From positions 1 to 43,364 of the forward strand of contig CANPTO010000018.1 of NCBI GenBank assembly GCA_947577025.1: DNA of 43,364 bases, read 5' to 3'. The notes beneath the pieces were generated by a model. It was not told the origin of the DNA. It worked only from the letters and a program-made list of their open reading frames with translations, and searched no databases. This DNA comes from an uncultured Clostridiaceae bacterium. GTDB taxonomy: Bacteria > Bacillota > Clostridia > TANB77 > CAG-508. The translations under genes and the position numbers were made by a program. Positions 26,155-34,577 of the stretch are shown piece after piece (within the stretch, counting starts at the first letter, position 1; each line of letters begins with the position of its first letter).

Positions 26155-26431
26155 TTAATCATAATAGGAAACGAAGTATTCAACATTATTCTCTGGGAAG
26201 AACTCTTTGAATTCGGAATATAATTGTCCTGCTAGTGTCTTATTATGTGCTAAAACGAGTGTTGGCTTCTGTACTTTTTGTATAATATTTGCCATTGTAA
26301 AAGTTTTTCCGAGAGCCTGTAACCCCTAGAAGCGTCTGGAATTTCTTGCCTTCTTCTATTCCTTTTGATAGGTATTCTATTGCCTGTGGCTGGTCACCAG
26401 TTGGCTTATAATCTGAGTGTAATTTAAACAT
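26155..26431 (-). pseudogene. uvrB: uvrB, 5' fragment (truncated), with a +1 frameshift in the P-loop
   Basis: UvrB is the DNA-loading helicase-like subunit of nucleotide excision repair, normally about 660 residues. Here AAAGGAGG precedes the ATG, and the protein begins with the hallmark [18 protein letters not shown], then [17 protein letters not shown] (Walker A), [35 protein letters not shown], then TAA. Homology ends exactly where YYQPEAY should follow, at the inferred integrative-element boundary. An extra C before the codon of Gly41 breaks the frame inside the P-loop. The rest of uvrB must lie elsewhere, if it survives. Confidence 0.92.
26309..26311 (-). other. +1 frameshift site 3: extra C before Gly41 codon (UvrB Walker A)
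   Basis: Context ACA GGC TCT C GGA AAA ACT. Zero frame gives [10 protein letters not shown] and soon stops. Skipping C restores [12 protein letters not shown], one of the most invariant sequences of UvrB. Confidence 0.9.
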
Positions 26432-26572
26432 TTTTTCCTCCTTTGTGACCTAAAAAGTGATTAATATCAACCACGAAAATTCGTGTAATTGTCGAAAAAT
26501 TCGTGTAATTTACATTTATAAAATTAAAAATTCTTCACATAAAATGCCTTTACACGAATTAGGTCACAAACT

Positions 26573-26764
26573 CTATTTTTTTTAACTAAATAACATTAAA
26601 TAAACCTAAATAATATTAAATAATTTTAATATATTATTTATACCATTTTTTCAATAAAAATACAAGGTATTCACTATACCTTGTAAATCTAATTCTATTT
26701 TTATGCTATGTATAATTGTCAATTGTTTTAAAACTACATTGTGGCATTTAGCCTTATTATAATT
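26573..26764. other. AT-rich stretch without a gene
   Basis: Contains repeated ACTAAATAA / ATTAAATAA units (about 26583-26640) that resemble the TATTTAG units on the other side of the uvrB fragment. I see no coding frame with a start signal. Confidence 0.4.
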
Positions 26765-26964
26765 TTATTTCTTATTAAAGCTCATTTTGTTAAATTTATC
26801 AGAATATTTTTCTCTTATTTTATCAAACTTCTCTAAAATATAATTATATCTTGTCTTATCTTATAAGGTCTATTAATAAATTTGTGCATACTTTCATTAA
26901 TAAAATTATTTATTTCCTCTAAATATATATTATTATATTCTACGTATTTTATTGTTTCCATCAT
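26765..26964 (-). pseudogene. decayed small gene (single-base deletion, not of the CGG type)
   Basis: ATG 26962-26964 with AGGAG 5-6 bases upstream opens METIKYVEYNNIYLEEINNF... and runs to RPYKIRQD, then hits TAG at 26833-26835. Shifting frame by one missing base gives YNYILEKFDKIREKYSDKFN and a stop at 26765. The two halves read as one helical protein of about 66 residues. The change here is a lost base in an AT run, unlike the six CGG events. Confidence 0.4.
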
Positions 26965-27020
26965 ATTAACTCCTATCAATTACTACTTTTTAGTTGTTCT
27001 TTTTCATTTCCTTTACTAAT

Positions 27021-27236
27021 TCAATCAATATTTTTTCTTCTTGCTTTTTCTTGCCTTTCTTCATACATTTCACGTATCCAAACTTTGACTGGTGCTTTCC
27101 ATTGTTCATTTTTGTTTGGTATATTCTTTATAAGACTTTTGGGATTTAATCCCATTTCTTTTGCAATACATATATCATCATTATTTAATCTGCATTTCTT
27201 CTTTGCCTCATCCCATAATTCTTCTTTACTACTCAT
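27021..27236 (-). CDS. small conserved protein of unknown function
   Basis: 71 residues: MSSKEELWDEAKKKCRLNNDDICIAKEMGLNPKSLIKNIP, then NEQWKAPVKVWIREMYEERQEKARR. I recall similar short proteins with CRLNN-x2-I-x-MAKELGLNPKSLIKNIP and WKAPVKVWI in many Firmicutes, without known function. The start has AAGGAG 12 bases upstream, a little far. Just after the stop, the other frame reads KILIELVKEMKKNN, and a similar ATTGAATTAGCTAAAGAAAATG stretch is near 27400-27430, suggesting a duplicated or degraded 3' end. Confidence 0.6.
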   Translation of the reverse strand: MSSKEELWDEAKKKCRLNNDDICIAKEMGLNPKSLIKNIPNKNEQWKAPVKVWIREMYEERQEKARRKNID

Positions 27237-27533
27237 TCTAAAATCATTCTCCTTACAAATTTGCTAATTACTCAAATTCAATCTAACAGCTATCATTTTC
27301 TTTTATCTTTACTTATTTGCCTCATTTCCTATCTTTTTATTTTTCTTTGTGTTGAATTTACACCGACATTTTTATTTTCAAATTCAACTTCTATATTATT
27401 CTTTTTCATTTTCTTTAGCTAATTCAATCAATTCTTTCTCATCTTTTATAATTTAAATTAATTCTTGAAAATGCGCCTAGCTCAATTCGGTCGACACTGT
27501 TGACCATATTGGATAGTCTTGTATTTTTTATAT
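27237..27533. other. intergenic stretch, no supported gene
   Basis: Only short frames (for example a 26-codon one near 27330-27410) without good start signals. GGTCGACA-CTGTTGACC near 27489-27505 is an imperfect palindrome just downstream of the DnaB-like gene. A copy of the 3' end of the 27021 gene (AATTCAATCAAT region) is near 27420. Confidence 0.4.
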
Positions 27534-29342
27534 TTATTTTAATCTCAAATATCCCAGTTCCTCCCAATAATTATAAGCCAAGTTTAATTTAAACACTACT
27601 TTAGGTTTTGCTCCTGCTCTGTTTTTATCTACTACACAAGCATAATACCTTACATCTGGGTCTTTTGAAGGTTCTAGGTCATAGAACTTTGTGTCTACTT
27701 CGTTTAATGAATATTCATATTTATTTAGGTCTTCATTATGAATTTGTTTTATTAGGCATAAAATATCTAGTACTTCTTTTACTGTTCTACTTACTGCTAA
27801 GTCATTAACATTTACATTTATTGGTAATGTTTCAGATTCTGCAAGTTGCAAAGATGATGCTATAAATATATTTAAATCTTGCGCTAAATTTGAAAGAATA
27901 GTTGCTGTTCTTTTTATTTCTTCCCCATTACCAATATTGGCTGTATCTGTTTTTAAAGTATCATAAAATACATATTCTATTTGCTCTTTATAATAATAAT
28001 TTAGTATTACCTTTTCTAATTCATCATTTGTATGGTTTGTTAAATTTACAAAATATATTGAGTTTCTTACTTGTTCTTCTAGCCAATTAGTAGCTTCTAT
28101 TGTACTATTAAATTCACTAGAAACTTTTTCTAACCTTTTTGCAAATTCTCTTTGAGTTTCGTTTTCCTTTTTTAATACAAATCCTTTTTCATCTTTTTCT
28201 ACATTTGCATCTTTATTGGGTCTAAATTTAAATTCAAGAATTTCACCTTCTGTTTTACATAGTTTTTGATTATGCAATTTTTGAATTTTCTCATTATTAA
28301 GTATTGTTGTTATTAAACATAATTTCATTTTTTCTTCTGACATTTCATTTGAAATTATTAATACTTTCTTGTTATGTAATAATGCTAAATTTGCTGCTAA
28401 ATTAATTGTAAATCTACTTTTCCCAGAGTTAGAAGGCATAGCATATGAAAGAGTCTCTCCTTTTCTAATTCCCTTAAAAACGCTAGTTAATATTTTGAAT
28501 GGAAGAGATAAACCTTGTGTTAAGTTATTTTCTCCTGAAATTAGAAAATTTGTAATATCATCATTTAAAACAGATCTTCTATATTTTTCTGTTGCTGTTA
28601 TTTGCTCTATTGCACTCTTGGTATCTTCTATTGACATTTTGTCATATAATTCATAATTTACAATATCAGCTATCATTTCTTTTGTTTCTTTTATTGGATT
28701 ATGAATATAATTTTTTCTAATTTCAAATAATTTTCTTAATTCTACATATACTTTTTCAAAATTTAAATTTGCATCTATTACTTTTTGTTTTAATCTGTCT
28801 TTTAATTCATATGTTTCCTGGTCTTGCTTTGGAAAATTAAAACCTTGTTTTGCTATTTCTGGTGTGTATTCTTGACCCTCTACAAAAATTGCACTTTTAT
28901 ATAAATTTAATATTTTTGCACTTTCAAAATAACAATCTTTCTTTTCTATATAGTACATGGCTATAGCTTTTGGGTTTGCTAATAATAGTCCAATAAATTT
29001 TTGCTCTAATCTTTTATTACTTAGTTGCTTTGGAAAAATGATATCTTCTTTTTGCTCTTTCAATATAGCCTCATCAATACTATCATCATATTTATCATTT
29101 TGTATTTCTTGTTTTTTATGGTTTTTTATTTGCTTTTCTTTTTGTTCTTCTGCTTGTTCTTCTATTTGTTCTTTATATTCTATTTTTCCTTCTTTTTGTA
29201 TTCTTTGAAGTTCTTTTATTACCTCTATATAATTTTCTTCTTTTATCAGTTTTCTAACGTTTTCAATATCTTCTTTATTTTCTTTTGTTACTTTAATTTT
29301 TTTTACTACATATAATATTTGTTCTATTTTATCTTTATCCAT
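27534..29342 (-). CDS. DnaB/RecA-fold ATPase, probable replicative-helicase-like protein of a mobile element
   Basis: 602 residues, AAAGGAG 8 bases before ATG. The first 110 residues are charged coiled coil (TKENKEDIENVRKLIKEE..., EEQAEEQKEKQIKNHKKQE). Residues about 120-240 resemble a DnaB N-terminal-like helical domain (LEQKFIGLLLANPKAIAMYY). The ATPase domain has GETLSYAMPSNSGKSRF, a Walker A whose first glycine is replaced (M-PSNS-GKS), VLIISNEMSEEK, Walker B-like YVFYDTLKTD, FIASSLQLAES, and a C-terminal VVDKNRAGAKPKVVFKLNLAYNYW resembling the DnaB end (KNRNGPTG...). Not the housekeeping DnaB (about 440 residues). It probably came with a plasmid, phage or ICE. No in-frame CGG. Confidence 0.7.
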   Translation of the reverse strand: MDKDKIEQILYVVKKIKVTKENKEDIENVRKLIKEENYIEVIKELQRIQKEGKIEYKEQIEEQAEEQKEKQIKNHKKQEIQNDKYDDSIDEAILKEQKEDIIFPKQLSNKRLEQKFIGLLLANPKAIAMYYIEKKDCYFESAKILNLYKSAIFVEGQEYTPEIAKQGFNFPKQDQETYELKDRLKQKVIDANLNFEKVYVELRKLFEIRKNYIHNPIKETKEMIADIVNYELYDKMSIEDTKSAIEQITATEKYRRSVLNDDITNFLISGENNLTQGLSLPFKILTSVFKGIRKGETLSYAMPSNSGKSRFTINLAANLALLHNKKVLIISNEMSEEKMKLCLITTILNNEKIQKLHNQKLCKTEGEILEFKFRPNKDANVEKDEKGFVLKKENETQREFAKRLEKVSSEFNSTIEATNWLEEQVRNSIYFVNLTNHTNDELEKVILNYYYKEQIEYVFYDTLKTDTANIGNGEEIKRTATILSNLAQDLNIFIASSLQLAESETLPINVNVNDLAVSRTVKEVLDILCLIKQIHNEDLNKYEYSLNEVDTKFYDLEPSKDPDVRYYACVVDKNRAGAKPKVVFKLNLAYNYWEELGYLRLK

Positions 29343-29460
29343 GGTTAATCTCCTTTATATTTATTAATAAGTATATATATAATACTTTGCTGTTTCAAGT
29401 ATATTTATATTACATTTATATTACATTTTATAAAATTGCACAGAAGAAAGAGGCTTCGCT

Positions 29461-29485
29461 GGGCGATGTCATCATCGCCCCTACA
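29461..29485. repeat. REP-like palindrome with CCCTACA flank
   Basis: GGGCGATG-TCAT-CATCGCCC (8-bp perfect stem) followed by CTACA. On the other strand this reads TGTAGGGGCGATG..., the typical head of REP elements mobilised by Y1 (RAYT) transposases in Clostridia. A relative is at 36632-36656. Confidence 0.6.
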
Positions 29486-29631
29486 TCTTTAAGTTAAAAT
29501 AACGTACTTTCTTATTATATAAAAAACAAGAATAATATTTTCTAAGCTCATTCTTCGCTAAGAAAATCTAATTCTTCCATAACTATCTTCTAAGGAAACT
29601 CACCACTTACGTGGATGACTTTCCTAAGAAT

Positions 29632-29676
29632 ATAAAAAACAGAGAATATTTTTATCCTTATTATGATAAAATATTC
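29632..29676 (-). terminator. terminator of the FabG-like gene
   Basis: GAATATTTTTATC (29644-29656) and GATAAAATATTC (29665-29676) pair with one bulge; on the minus strand TGTTTTTTAT follows. Confidence 0.7.
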
Positions 29677-29705
29677 CCCGCTTTTCTATTTTAATTTCTA
29701 TTTTT

Positions 29706-30449
29706 CTACGCTCTTGCCAAACCATCTACTGATAAAACTACTCCTGATATGTAGCTTGCCATGTCACTTCCTAAAAATAGGAATGCATTTGCTATGTCTC
29801 GTGGCTCTCCTATTCTTGCTAGTGGTATTGTTTTTATTAGTGGTTCTATTGTTTCTTTTGGCAAGCTTGCAACCATATCTGTTTTTGTTATTCCTGGTGC
29901 TACTGCATTTACTCTAATATTAAATGGTGCTAATTCACGTGCAAGTGATAGTGTGAAACCATTAACTGCAAATTTGCTTGTTGGGTAACCAATTCCTGCT
30001 GGTTGACCATATTTGCTTACCATTGATGAAGTGTTTAATATTACTCCATTTCTTACTTCCTTCATATATGGAATTACTGCTTTTGATACATTAAACATAG
30101 CATTTACATTTAAATCCATAATTTTTTCAAACTCTTCACATGTTGTATTATCTATTGTTTTATTGGCAGATATTCCTGCATTATTTACTAATACATCTAT
30201 TCTTCCATATTTTTTGTAAATTTCACTTATAGTTTTTTCTACTTCTTCGAAGTTATTTAAGTTTGGATAATAACCTTCTACTTCTAAATTTTCTATTTTT
30301 AATTTTTCTATTGCATTTTGGACTGTTTCCTCTCTTGAACCAAATAGAATTACTTTTGCATTATTTTCTTTAAATGCTTTTACAGTTTCTAATCCTATTC
30401 CTCTTGTCCCTCCTGTTACTATTACTACTTTCCCTTCATAATTAATCAT
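29706..30449 (-). CDS. FabG-like 3-oxoacyl-ACP reductase / short-chain dehydrogenase
   Basis: 247 residues, classical SDR. NAD(P)-binding TGGTRGIG (12-19), NNAGIS in the middle, catalytic SSMVSKYGQPAGIGYPTSK (Ser, Tyr and Lys of the YxxxK motif), VAPGITKTDM, and C-terminal ISGVVLSVDG. Arg16 after GGT and GSRE favour NADPH. FabG reduces 3-oxoacyl-ACP in fatty-acid synthesis; next to an acyl-CoA synthetase-like gene the enzyme may act on a special lipid or fatty acid. The two genes are 113 bases apart in the same direction. A strong terminator follows. Confidence 0.85.
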   Translation of the reverse strand: MINYEGKVVIVTGGTRGIGLETVKAFKENNAKVILFGSREETVQNAIEKLKIENLEVEGYYPNLNNFEEVEKTISEIYKKYGRIDVLVNNAGISANKTIDNTTCEEFEKIMDLNVNAMFNVSKAVIPYMKEVRNGVILNTSSMVSKYGQPAGIGYPTSKFAVNGFTLSLARELAPFNIRVNAVAPGITKTDMVASLPKETIEPLIKTIPLARIGEPRDIANAFLFLGSDMASYISGVVLSVDGLARA

Positions 30450-30562
30450 TTTCCATCTTCCTTCTTTCTTTTTTCATTCCCCGTATTTGGTATTCATCTT
30501 AATAATTATTCACTATTCATTAATTTGAAACAAATGCTGTGATTCACATTATACTACTGTTA

Positions 30563-32293
30563 TTATTCACTTTTTAATATCTTTTTCATTTCTTCTTGCC
30601 TTTTTATTTTCTTAGTTGTTGTTTTTATAAGTTCTTCACTTGTTAAAATCATGTTTTGTATATGTTTATATCTTGGGAATGTTTTATTTAGTTCTTTTAT
30701 TTGTTCCCATATAATTTGATATAATTCTTCTTCTGATTTACCTTTATATTTTTCTTTAACTATTTCTTTATTATATGAAATTTTTACTGAAACTTTTACA
30801 TCATCTTTATCTTCTTTATTTGGCATACCAAATACCATTGATTCTTCCACTAATTCTAGTCTATTTACTAATAGTTCAAGTTCTTCTGGAAATACTTTCT
30901 TTCCATTTCTTAATACTATCATGTTTTTATTTCTTCCTGTTATATATAAATATCCATCTTTATCAAAATACCCTAAGTCTCCTGTGTAGAACCAACCTTC
31001 TTTTAATACTTCATTTGTAAGTTCTGGCATTTCATAATATCCTAACATTACATTTGGACCTTTTACCCTTATTTCACCAATTCCGTTTTCATCTTTATTT
31101 ACTATTTCTATTATGTCATTTACCATAGGTATTCCGACAGTACCATTTCTTATTGATTTACAATTTTCTGCTGCTATAACAGGAGAAGTTTCACTTAACC
31201 CATACCCTTGTGCAGTTTTTATTCCCATATCATTAAAACCTTTTGATATTTTTGGGTCTGCTGGGGCTCCTCCTGAAATTATAAACCTTAATTCTCCTCC
31301 TAGTGCATCAATTATTTGTTTGAATATTTTTCTTCTAATATCAATATGTAGTTTTAATAGTATATTGCTAATTATTGTTGCCATCTTTATCATTTTTGTT
31401 TTTCCTTGTTTTTCAATTTCTTTCATTATTGCTTTGTAAATAGCTTCCACTAAAACAGGTACTCCAACAAATAATGTTACTTTATATTCTTTTAAGTTTT
31501 GTTTAATATATCTTAAACCATCTGGAAATACAGTTTTTACACCACATGCAAGCATCATTATTATACATGTTGAACCGAATATATGGTGGAATGGTAAAAA
31601 TGCAATATTTGTGTCTGTATTTCTAATATCTTCTACACATTGCATTGCATATATGTTTGATGCAATGTTTTTTTGTGAAAGCATTACTGCTTTTGATTTT
31701 GAAGTAGTTCCTGATGTGAATAATAATATATTCATTACATTTTCATCAATTTTTGCATCTATATATTCTGTATTTCCTTTTTCTATCAAATCTTCTCCTT
31801 GTTTTATAAGTTCTTCTACTGATTCAAATCCTTCCATTTTACTCATACATATATAGTTTGTTAAATTAGTATTATCTTCTTCTTTAATTTTTTCTATTTT
31901 ATCTGTTAATTTTTCATCAAATATTATGCAGTCTGCTTTACTTCTTATAATAGAATTTTCTAATTCATCATATTGTAAGTCTTTATCTAGTGGAACTGAA
32001 ACTATACCTCCTAATAAATTTGCAAGATGAGAAATTACCCATTCATATCTATTTTTTCCTATAATTGCTACTCTTTTTTTATTAAGACCTTTACTATATA
32101 AGGCTGTTCCAAAGCTGTTAATGTCTTTTAACAGTTTTTTATATGTGATATTCTCATACGTTACTTTTTTATTTTCTTGATGCTTTATTACAAATGCAAT
32201 TTGGTTTGAAAACTTTTTAGCAGAATTATAAATAATTTCCTTTATATTATTAAATTCTTTGGCTTCAAATATCATATTTTTTGCTTTTTTCAT
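30563..32293 (-). CDS. AMP-binding long-chain acyl-CoA synthetase-like enzyme
   Basis: 576 residues. ANL superfamily: P-loop LLFTSGTTSKSKAVMLS (about 190-206), FLPFHHIFGS, GGAPADPKI, adenylate motif QGYGLSETSPV, YTGDLGYFDKDGYLYITGRNKN, and C-terminal catalytic lysine region TTTKKIKR. Such enzymes activate fatty acids by forming acyl-AMP then acyl-CoA or acyl-carrier. The N-terminal helix region and the LPFHHIFG motif fit the FadD/long-chain family. GAGG precedes the start. The reductase gene follows downstream, and both may work on the same acyl substrate. Confidence 0.85.
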   Translation of the reverse strand: MKKAKNMIFEAKEFNNIKEIIYNSAKKFSNQIAFVIKHQENKKVTYENITYKKLLKDINSFGTALYSKGLNKKRVAIIGKNRYEWVISHLANLLGGIVSVPLDKDLQYDELENSIIRSKADCIIFDEKLTDKIEKIKEEDNTNLTNYICMSKMEGFESVEELIKQGEDLIEKGNTEYIDAKIDENVMNILLFTSGTTSKSKAVMLSQKNIASNIYAMQCVEDIRNTDTNIAFLPFHHIFGSTCIIMMLACGVKTVFPDGLRYIKQNLKEYKVTLFVGVPVLVEAIYKAIMKEIEKQGKTKMIKMATIISNILLKLHIDIRRKIFKQIIDALGGELRFIISGGAPADPKISKGFNDMGIKTAQGYGLSETSPVIAAENCKSIRNGTVGIPMVNDIIEIVNKDENGIGEIRVKGPNVMLGYYEMPELTNEVLKEGWFYTGDLGYFDKDGYLYITGRNKNMIVLRNGKKVFPEELELLVNRLELVEESMVFGMPNKEDKDDVKVSVKISYNKEIVKEKYKGKSEEELYQIIWEQIKELNKTFPRYKHIQNMILTSEELIKTTTKKIKRQEEMKKILKSE

Positions 32294-32342
32294 AAATCTT
32301 TCCTCTCTTAAGGAATATTAGTATTCCTATTTTTATAATTTT

Positions 32343-32375
32343 AAAGACAGTACATATTTACCTTGTACCGTCTTT
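32343..32375. terminator. hairpin after the prepilin-like gene
   Basis: AAAGACAGTACA and TGTACCGTCTTT pair with one mismatch. The plus-strand side is U-rich (TTATTATTCTTATTTT); on the minus strand the tail is poor, so its direction is unclear. Confidence 0.5.
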
Positions 32376-32450
32376 ATTATTCTTATTTTACCACATACTT
32401 TTTATCTATTCAAGCTGACTGACTAATTATTCAATTTTAATTGTACTTAA

Positions 32451-32969
32451 TTATTGTAATACTTTATATATTTTAACATAAAGCTCTCCTGTTCCACTAC
32501 CCCATTCAGTAAATTTCAAAGTTTGTCCTTTTTTTATAGCAACTAATGTTGACGCATAATCACCAGCTCCAGAATTTCCACATTGGAACCTAAATATAGG
32601 TGCATTATTCAAATGTCCCATAAATCCTTTATTAATTCCTAAAGCCTCTATATATGCAATCGAGTCTTCTTTGGCTGTATATGTATAGTTCGCTCCAGTT
32701 CCTTCTTCAATAACATTATCTACATCTATAAATATTAATCCACCAGCTACTTGTTTATAATTTGTATATTCTTGTATGTAATTTTCTATTTCATTCAATC
32801 CTTTTTCTTCATTTTCTTGCGCTATTAAGTATTTATTTTTAGCTTCTTTCGCTCTTTTAAATATTCCATTTTCTCCTAAACTTAAATTTATTCCTACTCC
32901 TGCTAAAATTATTAATATTATTATTGTTATAACCAAGGATATTAGTGTAATGGCTTTTTGTCTTTTCAT
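32451..32969 (-). CDS. type IV prepilin-like protein
   Basis: 172 residues from ATG 32967-32969, which has GGAG 9 bases upstream; longer frames lack a site. The N-terminus is the class III signal of pilins and pseudopilins: short basic MKRQKA, then ITLISLVITIIILIILAGV, a hydrophobic helix with the position-5-like residue replaced (no clear Glu5; Ser/Thr there), followed by a long amphipathic helix (NGIFKRAKEAKNKYLIAQENEEK). The C-terminal globular part has Gly-rich turns (GAGDYASTLVAIKKGQTLKF, WGSGTGELYVKIYKV). It may be one of the orphan prepilins abundant in clostridia, processed by the resident prepilin peptidase. No assembly genes nearby. Confidence 0.75.
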   Translation of the reverse strand: MKRQKAITLISLVITIIILIILAGVGINLSLGENGIFKRAKEAKNKYLIAQENEEKGLNEIENYIQEYTNYKQVAGGLIFIDVDNVIEEGTGANYTYTAKEDSIAYIEALGINKGFMGHLNNAPIFRFQCGNSGAGDYASTLVAIKKGQTLKFTEWGSGTGELYVKIYKVLQ

Positions 32970-33104
32970 TAATTTTATCTCCATATATTTCAAATATTGT
33001 TAAATTAATATTCAAATTTAATTTTATTATATACATTTAATATAATTTTATAAGTTTAATACTATTTTTATCTCATATTATTTTGCAAGGTATAAAAATA
33101 ATTA

Positions 33105-33635
33105 CTAAATATCATAAAAATAAGTTGCCTCTAAATCTGCTTCATGTGTTAATAATGCTATTGGATATTTTTTGTATGCTGCTCCTATTGTTGTATATAG
33201 TTCTTTAGGCTCTGTAAATCCCATATGCCAACGTATTGCATATCTTTCTTCTGGGGTTAGCTTTATAAATTCTGATATCATCATTACAGATTTTTCGCCA
33301 TGACCATATGGTATTTGATCATCTATTGTATAGTATGGAACTTTTTCCCATACTCCTAGTTCATTTTTTGCATTTCTGTAATCTACTTTATAGAAGTTTG
33401 CTTTGCATATATCATGTAATAGTGCTATTATTCGCACGTGCTCACTATCTCCTGATTTTTGCTTTAATATTTCATATACTTTCATACTATGTTCTAATAA
33501 ACCACCTTCAAATGCTCCATGAAACCTTGTACTCGCAGGTGCTTTAAAAAAGTCTGAATGCTCTAAAAATTCTATTAGTTTGTCCATTCCTTCTCTATTT
33601 GTTTCTTTTAATAATTGTATAAATTCTTCTTTCAT
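33105..33635 (-). CDS. HD-domain hydrolase
   Basis: 176 residues. The HD metal-binding pattern is visible: FHGAFEGGLLEHSMKVYEIL (first His), IIALLHDICKANFY (the HD pair, about 74-80), YGHGEKSVMMISEFI, RWHMGF, and LLTHEADLEATYFY. This is the layout of the HD proteins related to the YhaM exonuclease C-terminal domain or to small nucleotide phosphohydrolases. Substrate is unknown. The ATG is preceded by an AAAGGGAG-like site. It stands alone between the prepilin gene and DUF1294. Confidence 0.75.
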   Translation of the reverse strand: MKEEFIQLLKETNREGMDKLIEFLEHSDFFKAPASTRFHGAFEGGLLEHSMKVYEILKQKSGDSEHVRIIALLHDICKANFYKVDYRNAKNELGVWEKVPYYTIDDQIPYGHGEKSVMMISEFIKLTPEERYAIRWHMGFTEPKELYTTIGAAYKKYPIALLTHEADLEATYFYDI

Positions 33636-33700
33636 TTTTATTTTTTCTCCCTTATTTATATTTTGAATTTGTTTTTTATTTTATATTTATATTTTTTTAA

Positions 33701-34000
33701 TTATACAAAATAAATAAAATATATTATTATCTCTATAATTAATATTACTGGAAACCCTATCTTAAAGCGTGGTTTCTTTGTTTTGTGTCTAAAAGTATAC
33801 ATTCCAGCTATACCACCAATAGAACCTCCTAATAAGGCTAATATAAATAATGCCCCTTCACTGATTCTCCATTTTCCTTTTTTAGCCTTTGTTTTATCTA
33901 TCCACATTGCTAAAAATGTTATTATATTTATTATTATTAAGTAAATTATAAAACTTTGCATTGTAAATAGCCATGAAATATTTATTGAGTTTTCAAACAT
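33701..34000 (-). CDS. DUF1294 membrane protein
   Basis: Core of about 85-99 residues: IYLIIINIITFLAMWIDKTKAKKGKWRISEGALFILALLGGSIGGIAGMYTFRHKTKKPRFKIGFPVILIIEIIIYF. WIDK-x-KAKKGKWRISE between two membrane helices and GGS-x-G-x3-GMY-x-FRHKTKK are the family hallmarks. Three to four transmembrane segments; function unknown. The start is uncertain: ATG 33998-34000 is taken, a GTG at 34046 is possible and a later ATG gives the minimal family length. Confidence 0.8.
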   Translation of the reverse strand: MFENSINISWLFTMQSFIIYLIIINIITFLAMWIDKTKAKKGKWRISEGALFILALLGGSIGGIAGMYTFRHKTKKPRFKIGFPVILIIEIIIYFIYFV

Positions 34001-34333
34001 TTTTTTCACATATAATCCATCAAATTTTCCCTTCCTTTTTCGCTTCACTTAAAGGTACACATAATATTGAAAGTCTTTCAGACTGTTTTTTACATCATAC
34101 ATAACATGATTGGATTATTTCTCCTTTCCTTAAAATTTTATATAATATATTTGCACTGTACTTTTGTTTCTTTTTACAGCTTTAACTTACTAGAGATGAG
34201 CTTGCTACAGCTTGTGCTTTTTTGTTATTTACTTGATTAACATATTATTCTTATTTATACTAGTACATCTCCTTTTTTCAAACTGAATTATATCACATAT
34301 TTTTTTAGGGTGCAATTTTTTTTGTTAAAAACT

Positions 34334-34553
34334 GTGATTAATTTATGATTAGTTCACCCTAAATTTAACTTATGAATTGTTCACCCTATGATTTATATAC
34401 TCTTTACATTGAGTATAAATGTGTTAGCCTAAAATCCATTAGGCAAGCCATTTATATATTTTAATATGCTTGCTCCTAATGGCTATTAAAACGCATTTAT
34501 AGAGGCTCAATGTCAAGAGTCATAGGGTGAACTAATCAAAAGTTATTCACATT
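34334..34553. repeat. MITE-like element with terminal inverted repeats
   Basis: GATTAGTTCACCCTA at 34347-34361 has its perfect reverse complement at 34523-34537. The pairing extends outward (TGTGATTAATTTAT / reversed TGTGAATAACTTTT) and inward (CTCTTTACATTGAG / reversed CTCTTGACATTGAG, and TTAGCC..ATTAGGCAAGC / GCTTGCTCCTAATGGCTA). A second GTTCACCCTATGA copy lies at about 34379-34391. No coding capacity. The whole can fold as one long hairpin. Confidence 0.6.
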
Positions 34554-34577
34554 TTTTTTGTTAAAAACTGAAAGATT

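Larger units (their letters stand above)
1..26157. mobile_element. integrative element (ICE-like), right end in uvrB; left end outside window
   Basis: The block carries element-type cargo throughout (ArdC-methylase-helicase, adhesin, ParA/ParB, small conserved ICE genes), while a uvrB gene is cut at 26155-26160, where the reading frame hits TAA right after VSYYD. In UvrB this position is normally followed by YYQPEAY, so the rest of the gene should be at the far end, left of the window. No recombinase or conjugation machinery for this outer element is visible here; the only recombinase belongs to the nested element. The boundary at about 26157 is inferred from the loss of UvrB homology. Confidence 0.6.
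26019..26572. repeat. 24-bp direct repeats flanking the uvrB fragment, plus inverted partial copies
   Basis: A 24-bp sequence containing TACACGAATTAGGTCACA is identical at 26019-26042 and 26549-26572. A reversed copy of its parts lies upstream of uvrB on the minus strand: TTTGTGACCTAA at 26442-26453, and AATTCGTGTAATT at about 26478-26490 and 26497-26509. A further ATTACACGAATT is at 26009-26020. The array may be recombinase arm sites or operators. Confidence 0.7.
29343..29705. other. intergenic region with palindromic repeats between the mobile block and fabG-like gene
   Basis: Holds a REP-like hairpin (29461-29485), a large imperfect cruciform (29588-29630, arms TTCTAAGGAAA / TTTCCTAAGAA with inner CCAC-TTAC-GTGG), the terminator of the reductase gene (29632-29676), and a segment AAAAAACAAGAATAATATT at about 29520 that recurs near 41688. 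No coding frame. Confidence 0.5.

Noticed and set aside
26833..26964. The break in the small gene at 26765-26964 as another recoding site
   Set aside because: It needs a lost base within an AT run, involves no CGG or GGN, and lies in a repeat-rich decayed region. Ordinary decay explains it.
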